NCBI RefSeq assembly: GCF_027570075.1
Contig: NZ_JAKMUS010000010.1
Location: 1-64,000 of the forward strand
Direction of reading: 5' to 3'
DNA from: Corynebacterium meitnerae
GTDB taxonomy: Bacteria > Actinomycetota > Actinomycetes > Mycobacteriales > Mycobacteriaceae
Length of the DNA: 64,000 nucleotides
Part shown: piece by piece, positions 59,124 to 64,000 of the stretch
Layout: every line of letters begins with the position of its first letter
Position numbering within the stretch: the first letter of the stretch is position 1
Made by a program: the position numbers and the translations under genes
The notes under the pieces: generated by a model
What the model saw: the letters and a program-made list of their open reading frames with translations, nothing else
Told to the model about the DNA's origin: nothing
The model's database searches: none

Positions 59124-61070
59124 ATGACTCTTATTGGTGAGCGTTACCAGCTGGGTAACTCCATTGGCACCGGTGGCATGTCCAACGTCTACGTGGCCAC
59201 CGATACCCTCCTTGGGCGCGAAGTCGCCGTGAAGATGCTCAAGGTGGACATGGCCCGCGACGAAAACTTCCGCGAGCGCTTCCGCCGGGAGGCACAGAAC
59301 TCTGCACGCCTGAACCACCCCAACATCGTGGCGGTGTACGACACGGGTGAGACGGACGTGGATGGTGTGTCTGTTCCCTACATCGTCATGGAGCGCGTCA
59401 AGGGGCGTGACCTGCGCGCCATCGTCCGCGAGGACGGACCGCTCACCCCGGAGGACGCCGCCAATCTGCTGCTGCCCGTCACACACGCGCTGCAGGCCAG
59501 CCACGATGCCGGCATCATTCACCGCGATGTGAAGCCCGCCAACATCATGGTCACCGCCACCGGTGAGGTGAAGGTGATGGACTTCGGCATCGCCCGCGCG
59601 CTGGATGATTCCACGGCAGCGATGACGCAGACCTCCGCCGTCATTGGCACCGCGCAGTACCTCTCCCCCGAGCAGGCACGCGGCCGCAACGCGGATGCGC
59701 GCAGTGACATCTACGCCCTTGGCTGCGTGATGTACGAAGCCGTGACCGGCACCCCGCCCTTTGAGGGCGAGACCCCGTTCGCGGTGGCCTACCAGCATGT
59801 TCAGGAGGAGCCGGAGGCGCCGAGCACCCGCATCCCCAATCTGTCTGAGACAGAAGCGGTGAACGTTGACGCTGTCATCCTCACCGCCATGGCCAAGCAC
59901 CCGGCGGATAGGTACCAGACCGCCGCCGAGATGAGCCAGGACCTCGAGCTGCTGCGCCGCGGTGCGGTGACGGAGGCTGCCCGCAACCACGTCGCGCACC
60001 CGGAGGAGCCGGAGTACGAGTACGAATACGAATACGAGTACGTCGACGACGCGACGGAGGCCGAAGACGTTCCACCGTCGCGCTACCTCCAGCACCGCCG
60101 TGACCAGGACAACTCGTCCAACCAGGGCATGAAGGTGCTGGCTCTGCTGCTCGCCGCGGTCATCGCGTTGGGTGGTGGCGCGTTTGCCATCAATAAGGTT
60201 CGCGGGGTTGTCGGGCAGTCGAGTGAGACGGTGACGGTGCCGAGTGTCGTCGGCAAGCCTCGCGAAGAAGCTGTCTCCCAGCTTGAGGAACTTGGCCTGC
60301 AGGTCACGGTCAATGAGGCCCCGCACCCGGATGTGCCGCGCGGCGATGTCCTGTCCATCAACCCGACCGAGGGCTCGCAGCTGCAGCGTGGCGCGAATGT
60401 CACCCTGACCGTCTCCTCTGGCCGCGAGATCACGGACGTGCCGGACCTCACGGACCTCACGCCGCAAGAAGCAGCCGCTGAGCTGGAAAAAGCAGGGCTC
60501 AAGCTTAACGACGACCTCCAGCGCGACACCTCCGACACCATCGAAGACGGCAAGATCATGTCCCAAAACCCGGCTGGCGGGACCCAGATTGCCAAGGGTT
60601 CGAAGGTCTCCGTCACGGTGTCTACCGGCAAGGAGAAGGTCAAGGTTCCGGCAATGCGCGGTATGGACATCGCGCAGGTGGAAAGCACCTTTGAGTCGCT
60701 GGGGCTGAAGACAACGCGCGTGGACGTGGACTCTTCCCGCCCCGAGGGTGAGGTCCTGGCCATCGCCGGCGAAGGCACCGAGGTCGAGCGTGAAACCACG
60801 ATCGAGCTGCGCGTATCCAATGGTCAGATGGTGAAGTTGCCGGACTTGGCGGGGAACACCCGCGAACAAGCCCAGCAGATCCTGCGTGACATGGGTTGGA
60901 ACGGCCGCCTAGTCACCGGCAACCTGCTGGACACCGCGAACCCGACGGATCACGCCACCATCGCTGGGCACCGCCCGGGCCCGAATGCCGAGGTCCGCAA
61001 GGACGGCGACATCACCGTGGATCTGTGGCGCAACCCCGTCGTCGAAGGCGTCCAGGGACTGCTGCAGTAA
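59124..61070 (+). CDS. pknB: Ser/Thr protein kinase PknB with four PASTA domains
   Basis: A 648-residue kinase. The kinase domain (about 9-275) has GTGGMSNVY, AVKMLK, HRDVKPAN, DFG and activation-loop sequence ALDDSTAAMTQTSAVIGTAQY. The juxtamembrane part contains five Glu-Tyr repeats (297-306) encoded by a 30-bp hexanucleotide array (60012-60041). One membrane helix (about 334-354) is followed by four external PASTA domains (about 370-648) that bind peptidoglycan fragments. It starts 14 bp after pknA with AAGGAG. It is the last gene of the operon. Confidence 0.95.
   Translation: MTLIGERYQLGNSIGTGGMSNVYVATDTLLGREVAVKMLKVDMARDENFRERFRREAQNSARLNHPNIVAVYDTGETDVDGVSVPYIVMERVKGRDLRAIVREDGPLTPEDAANLLLPVTHALQASHDAGIIHRDVKPANIMVTATGEVKVMDFGIARALDDSTAAMTQTSAVIGTAQYLSPEQARGRNADARSDIYALGCVMYEAVTGTPPFEGETPFAVAYQHVQEEPEAPSTRIPNLSETEAVNVDAVILTAMAKHPADRYQTAAEMSQDLELLRRGAVTEAARNHVAHPEEPEYEYEYEYEYVDDATEAEDVPPSRYLQHRRDQDNSSNQGMKVLALLLAAVIALGGGAFAINKVRGVVGQSSETVTVPSVVGKPREEAVSQLEELGLQVTVNEAPHPDVPRGDVLSINPTEGSQLQRGANVTLTVSSGREITDVPDLTDLTPQEAAAELEKAGLKLNDDLQRDTSDTIEDGKIMSQNPAGGTQIAKGSKVSVTVSTGKEKVKVPAMRGMDIAQVESTFESLGLKTTRVDVDSSRPEGEVLAIAGEGTEVERETTIELRVSNGQMVKLPDLAGNTREQAQQILRDMGWNGRLVTGNLLDTANPTDHATIAGHRPGPNAEVRKDGDITVDLWRNPVVEGVQGLLQ
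60012..60041 (+). repeat. Hexanucleotide tandem repeat inside pknB
   Basis: Five in-frame units GA(G/A)TAC encode Glu-Tyr repeats in the juxtamembrane region of PknB. Loss or gain of units would keep the reading frame. Confidence 0.85.
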
Positions 61071-61138
61071 CAACAGTGGTGCCCGCGGTGGTAGAGTCAC
61101 ACAACAGTTGCAGGTAGAAGTAAAGGACATTCCGCGTC

Positions 61139-61414
61139 ATGCCTAAGGCAAAGGTCACTAAGGACACCGTCAGCACCCCGCTGACCACCTCCACCGGTGC
61201 TAACCGCACCCCGGTGAAGATCAACACCGGCGGCACGCCCGTCTGGTACAAGGTCCTGATGTTCGGGTTCATGATCATTGGTCTGCTGTGGATGATCGTG
61301 AACTACCTCGCCGGCCCGTCCATCCCGCTCATGAACGAGCTGGGCCCATGGAACTACCTGATCGGCTTCGGTGGCCTGATCATCGGTCTGCTCATGACCA
61401 TGGGGTGGCGTTAA
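61139..61414 (+). CDS. crgA: Cell division protein CrgA
   Basis: A 91-residue membrane protein of the actinobacterial CrgA family, which coordinates FtsZ, FtsI and PknA/PknB-dependent septal growth. Two helices (about 38-58 and 72-89) enclose the conserved NYLAGPSIPLMNELGPWNYLIGFG. AAAGGA lies 12 bp before ATG 61139. Upstream TAGAGT (61092-61097) could be its promoter. It ends with a 10-base C run just after the stop codon (61421-61430). Confidence 0.92.
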   Translation: MPKAKVTKDTVSTPLTTSTGANRTPVKINTGGTPVWYKVLMFGFMIIGLLWMIVNYLAGPSIPLMNELGPWNYLIGFGGLIIGLLMTMGWR

Positions 61415-61441
61415 GCCCCTCCCCCCCCCCTGCTTTTCAGC

Positions 61442-61475
61442 CAGCGCTCCCACTGCTGTGGGGGCGCTGTTTTTT
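61442..61475 (+). terminator. Rho-independent terminator after crgA
   Basis: CAGCGCTCCCAC (61442-61453) pairs with GTGGGGGCGCTG (61458-61469) with one mismatch, loop TGCT, then TTTTTT. This ends the crgA transcript. Confidence 0.9.
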
Positions 61476-61585
61476 GTGGATAAAGTGCCGGTCCAGGGGG
61501 CGAGGGTGGCCCTTGGTCGCTTTCTTTCGCTGGGTGTGTGTAAAAAATGACAGCGCGAAAAATCGGCTTGGGTAAAAGGCCTGGT

Positions 61586-61636
61586 AGCGAATTTCTATCG
61601 TTTGCTAGTTTCCGGTGCAATGTAAAATTTTACACA
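61586..61636. promoter_or_regulatory. AT-rich palindromic element (copy 2)
   Basis: TGTAAAATTTTACA at 61621-61634 is a perfect 14-bp palindrome. The 35 bp to its left (AGCGAATTTCTATCG then CTAGTTTCCGG) follow the same order as 37-66. The two elements share about three quarters of positions by eye, with a few gaps. Confidence 0.45.
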
Positions 61637-61689
61637 GATGTACGCCGAGACGAGCACCCAGGTGCCAGCCACGCTTGCCGTCACTTAAC

Positions 61690-61880
61690 CTGTTATCCAC
61701 AGTTCACAGGTGCTGAATCTATCCACATTATGGGGCGTGGAATGTCCACAACCACCCTCCCCCACTGTGAAAAGCACTGGTCAGGCGTGAGAATTTCCGC
61801 GTCACCTTCTCTCCACAGGCTGTGGGATGTGGGACGGATGTGAACTATCCACAGGTTTGTCCACAGCTTGTGGATAACCC
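61690..61880. other. Cluster of DnaA-box-like 9-mers in non-coding region
   Basis: TTATCCACA at 61693-61701, CTATCCACA at 61719-61727, ATGTCCACA at 61742-61750, CTATCCACA at 61845-61853, TTGTCCACA at 61857-61865 and the reverse TTATCCACA at 61869-61877: six within 185 bp, three of them exact matches to bacterial DnaA box consensus forms. The stretch 61415-61908 otherwise holds the crgA terminator, the palindromic element and no supported gene. Whether it is an origin, a DnaA titration site or promoter control is not decided by sequence alone. Confidence 0.6.
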
Positions 61881-61908
61881 ACCTGTGAGGTCGTGTGGAC
61901 TCCTGTGC

Positions 61909-62568
61909 TTAACCCACCACTGGCACCATCAGAGGCACCATCACTGCAGCGACTGCCAGCACCAATCCACCTACCGCGCCGGCCCACCGGGTGCGTTCAT
62001 TGGGGGACGTGAGCGGTCCCGCCATGAGCGCCCCCACTGCCAGCCCGCCGAGGTGCCCCCACAAGCTCACGCCGGGACTCAACAGGGTGAAGGCGACGTT
62101 GCCCAACACCAGCACGAGTGGCGCTCTCAAGTCCGCGCGACTCCGCGCGGCAATGCCCACCAGCACAGCCATGAGCATGTACAACGCCCCCGAAGCACCG
62201 GCGGTGGGCTGGTCCCAGGCGAAGGTGAGCACAGCCGCGGACCCACCGAGCACGCCAGCCAGATAGGCCACCACGTAGGGGCCGGTGCCCACGGCGCGTT
62301 CCACCACGGCACCAATGATCACCAGCGTGATCAGGTTGATGGTCAGGTGGGAGATGTCCACGTGCAGGAACCCCGAGGTCAGTGCGCGGAGAAATCCCCA
62401 ATCCGTGGCGGTGACGCCCGGGCCCCACAGCACGAAGCGAGAGCCAAGGCCAGACCCCCAGATGACATCGGAGACAGACCGGGACGACAGGGAGGTCAAC
62501 AGGAAAACCCCCGCACACAACAGCGCGATGACTGTTGTGGCGGGGGCGCCGTAAAGAAGTTTCTTCAC
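61909..62568 (-). CDS. Rhomboid family intramembrane serine protease
   Basis: A 219-residue membrane protease with six helices. The catalytic Ser is in GASGALY (about residue 125) and the His in SLWGHLGG (about 178), so it is probably active. The loop after the first helix and the HVDISHLTINLITL segment are typical. It starts with GTG 62568 directly after the ppiA stop (62569), so it is translated from the same mRNA. Confidence 0.88.
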   Translation of the reverse strand: MKKLLYGAPATTVIALLCAGVFLLTSLSSRSVSDVIWGSGLGSRFVLWGPGVTATDWGFLRALTSGFLHVDISHLTINLITLVIIGAVVERAVGTGPYVVAYLAGVLGGSAAVLTFAWDQPTAGASGALYMLMAVLVGIAARSRADLRAPLVLVLGNVAFTLLSPGVSLWGHLGGLAVGALMAGPLTSPNERTRWAGAVGGLVLAVAAVMVPLMVPVVG

Positions 62569-63090
62569 TTACTCGACGGTCACAGAATTGATCACCACGT
62601 CCTCGACCGGGCGGTCCATGCGGCCGGTCTGCACGTTTGCCAGCTCGTCGACAACCTTGCGGGAAGCCTCATCGGTGACCTCACCGAAGATGGTGTGGCG
62701 GTTGTTCAGCCACGGGGTGGCGTCCACGGTGATGAAGAACTGGGAGCCGTTCGTGCCCGGGCCAGCATTAGCCATGGCGAGCAGGTACGGGCGGTCGAAC
62801 TGGAGCTCCGGGTGGAACTCGTCAGAGAACTGGAAGCCCGGGCCGCCGGTGCCGGTGCCGGTCGGGTCACCGCCCTGGATCATGAACCCAGGGATGATGC
62901 GGTGGAAGATAGAGCCGTCGTAGAACGGGCCCTCGTTGGTGCCGGAGGCGTTCTTGGTGGTGTACTCCTGGGTGCCCTTGGCCAGGCCGGTGATGATTTC
63001 CACGGTGTTCGGCGCGTGGTTGCCAAACAGGTCAACCTTGATGTCGCCATGGTTGGTGTGGAACGTCAGTGTCTGAGTCTTCTGTGTCAT
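62569..63090 (-). CDS. ppiA: Cyclophilin-type peptidyl-prolyl isomerase PpiA
   Basis: A 173-residue cytoplasmic cyclophilin. [22 protein letters not shown] (written here in two parts: [11 protein letters not shown] and [11 protein letters not shown]) and NGSQFFI carry the active-site Arg, Phe, Met and Gln. ATG 63090 is chosen because TACCCT (63103-63098) lies 7 bp upstream, a leaderless start; the longer frame reaches a start only inside the promoter. It is close to dnaA in related genomes. Confidence 0.93.
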   Translation of the reverse strand: MTQKTQTLTFHTNHGDIKVDLFGNHAPNTVEIITGLAKGTQEYTTKNASGTNEGPFYDGSIFHRIIPGFMIQGGDPTGTGTGGPGFQFSDEFHPELQFDRPYLLAMANAGPGTNGSQFFITVDATPWLNNRHTIFGEVTDEASRKVVDELANVQTGRMDRPVEDVVINSVTVE

Positions 63091-63150
63091 GGGCACCAGG
63101 GTACGCGATTGTGCTGCCCCGCTACGGATCCAACCCAAGCGGAATTCATG

Positions 63151-63166
63151 CAGACAGCTCTGTCTT
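63151..63166. promoter_or_regulatory. McbR-type operator upstream of metQ
   Basis: CAGAC-N6-GTCTT matches the corynebacterial McbR consensus TAGAC-N6-GTCTA at 8 of 10 defined positions. It overlaps the -35 of a promoter TTGCTT (63165-63170), 17 bp, TAGGGT (63188-63193). A repressor here would block metQ transcription when methionine pathway intermediates are ample. Confidence 0.65.
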
Positions 63167-63246
63167 GCTTTTATATACCGTGCGGTTTAGGGTTGGTGCC
63201 TACCCATAAATAAACCTATTAATTCATGTGGAAGGACCTTTCACCC

Positions 63247-64000
63247 ATGTTCAAAAAGATTGCCGCCGTCACAGCAGCTGCCGCACTGTCCCTCGGCCTC
63301 GTCGCATGCGGCTCCGATGACACCGCGATCGACGCTGCTGGCACCGGCGATACCAAGACCATCCGCGTGGCCACCTCCCCTGGCCCGTACTCCGAGCTTT
63401 TCCAGGAGGGCGTCGCCCCGATCCTGGAGAAGGACGGTTACACCCTCGAATACACCAACTTCACCGACCTCACCCAGGCTGATACCGCGCTGGCTGAAGG
63501 CTCCGCTGACCTCAACGTTGAGCAGCACACCGCATGGATGAACGTGTTTAACAAGGAAAAGGGCGGCAACCTCGTCTCCATCACGGAGGTCCCCACCGTC
63601 CCGGCGGGCCTGTACTCCGAGAAGCACGAGAAGCTCGAGGATGTCGCTGACGGCCAGTCCGTGGGCATCCCGCTCGACGGCTCCAACAAGTCGCGCGCGA
63701 TCCATGTGCTTGTCGACGCCGGCTGGATCACCCTCCGCGACGACGCCGACGAAGCCCTGCTGTCCGAGGCAGATATCGACGAAAACCCGCACAACCTGGA
63801 CATCAAGCCGATGGATTCCGCGAACCTCTCCCGCTCCTTGCCGGACCTGGATTGGGCAGTGATCCCGGGCTCCATGAGCTACTCCGCTGGCTTGGACCCG
63901 AACCTGCAGCGCTTCCAGGAGAACCTGCGCCCAGAGCTCATCCTCGTGGCCGTGACCACCGAAGGTAAGCAGGACACCCCGTGGGCCAAGGCTGTGAGCG
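63247..64000 (+). CDS. metQ: Methionine ABC transporter substrate-binding lipoprotein MetQ (3' end cut by window)
   Basis: 251 residues are visible before the window ends. The signal peptide ends in the lipobox LVAC (Cys near residue 21), so the mature protein is a membrane-anchored lipoprotein. The NlpA/MetQ features IRVATSPGPYSELFQEGVAPILEK and TDLTQADTALAEGSADLNVEQH place it in the D/L-methionine uptake family. GGAAGGA precedes ATG 63247. The upstream McbR-type box agrees with methionine regulation. The transporter ATPase and permease should lie to the right. Confidence 0.9.
   Translation, partial: MFKKIAAVTAAAALSLGLVACGSDDTAIDAAGTGDTKTIRVATSPGPYSELFQEGVAPILEKDGYTLEYTNFTDLTQADTALAEGSADLNVEQHTAWMNVFNKEKGGNLVSITEVPTVPAGLYSEKHEKLEDVADGQSVGIPLDGSNKSRAIHVLVDAGWITLRDDADEALLSEADIDENPHNLDIKPMDSANLSRSLPDLDWAVIPGSMSYSAGLDPNLQRFQENLRPELILVAVTTEGKQDTPWAKAVS

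Noticed and set aside
58767..60869. 700-codon minus-strand frame inside pknA/pknB
   Set aside because: Antisense shadow with the same skewed composition; both kinases on the plus strand have complete motifs.

Overview
The window is chromosomal DNA from a Corynebacterium-like, mycolic-acid-containing actinobacterium. The evidence is the high G+C content, a complete arabinogalactan cluster with one emb gene in place of embCAB (wzm, wzt, glfT1, gtrA-like, dprE1, dprE2, aftA, emb), and the actinobacterial operon fhaA-fhaB-ppp-rodA-pbpA-pknA-pknB followed by crgA and ppiA, a block that in relatives lies near dnaA. The species cannot be named from this alone. I saw no insertion sequence, prophage or CRISPR array; the only clearly mobile-type unit is a small HigBA toxin-antitoxin pair.

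Layout. 1-2.0 kb: mgtE Mg2+ channel flanked by two identical tRNA-Arg(ACG) genes, plus tRNA-Ser(GCT). 2.1-7.0 kb: aminotransferase pat, a holin-like membrane protein, a secreted SGNH hydrolase, tRNA-Ser(TGA), a quinone oxidoreductase and a class-V aminotransferase homologue that seems to lack its PLP lysine. 7.2-19.6 kb: the cell-wall galactan/arabinan cluster, with three small genes of unknown role inside it. 19.6-26.9 kb: M13 metallopeptidase, alpha/beta hydrolase, and a tightly packed six-gene minus-strand operon (SDR, LysE-type exporter, YbjQ-like, S4 RNA-binding, double VOC, secreted penicillin-recognising protein). 27-29.9 kb: hrpB helicase and higBA. 30-43 kb: transporters (LysI-like, TSUP, AbrB-like), a DUF885 peptidase, ROK regulator, gamma-carbonic anhydrase-like protein, GT87 enzyme, AMP nucleosidase, a penicillin-recognising lipoprotein coupled to an M20 peptidase, and succinate-semialdehyde dehydrogenase. 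43-52.2 kb: HNH/DUF222 protein, DHA2 exporter, GH13 enzyme, a small XRE regulator with a membrane partner, a glutaminase-STAS-SRPBCC fusion, SDR, CMD protein, aquaporin and tRNA-Leu(CAG). 52.3-61.4 kb: the growth/division Ser/Thr phosphorylation operon and crgA. 61.4-61.9 kb: the only long non-coding stretch, rich in DnaA-box-like 9-mers. 61.9-64 kb: rhomboid protease, ppiA and a truncated metQ preceded by a recognisable McbR-type operator.

How the genes work together. Wzm/Wzt would export the lipid-linked galactan begun by GlfT1. DprE1/DprE2 make decaprenyl-phospho-arabinose, which AftA and Emb use to put arabinan on the galactan. PknA/PknB/Ppp with FhaA/FhaB, RodA, PbpA and CrgA control and carry out peptidoglycan growth and division.

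Two general features stand out. About 26 genes have a TAnnnT -10 hexamer 6-8 bp before the start codon and no Shine-Dalgarno sequence, so they are probably transcribed as leaderless mRNAs; I used this to choose starts. Two divergent gene pairs have abutting or overlapping -10 hexamers and only 25-27 bp between start codons. The most interesting unexplained signals are the DnaA-box cluster downstream of crgA, an AT-rich palindromic element found near both ends of the window, a 28-bp perfect palindrome at the dprE1/dprE2 junction, and the lysine-less aminotransferase homologue.
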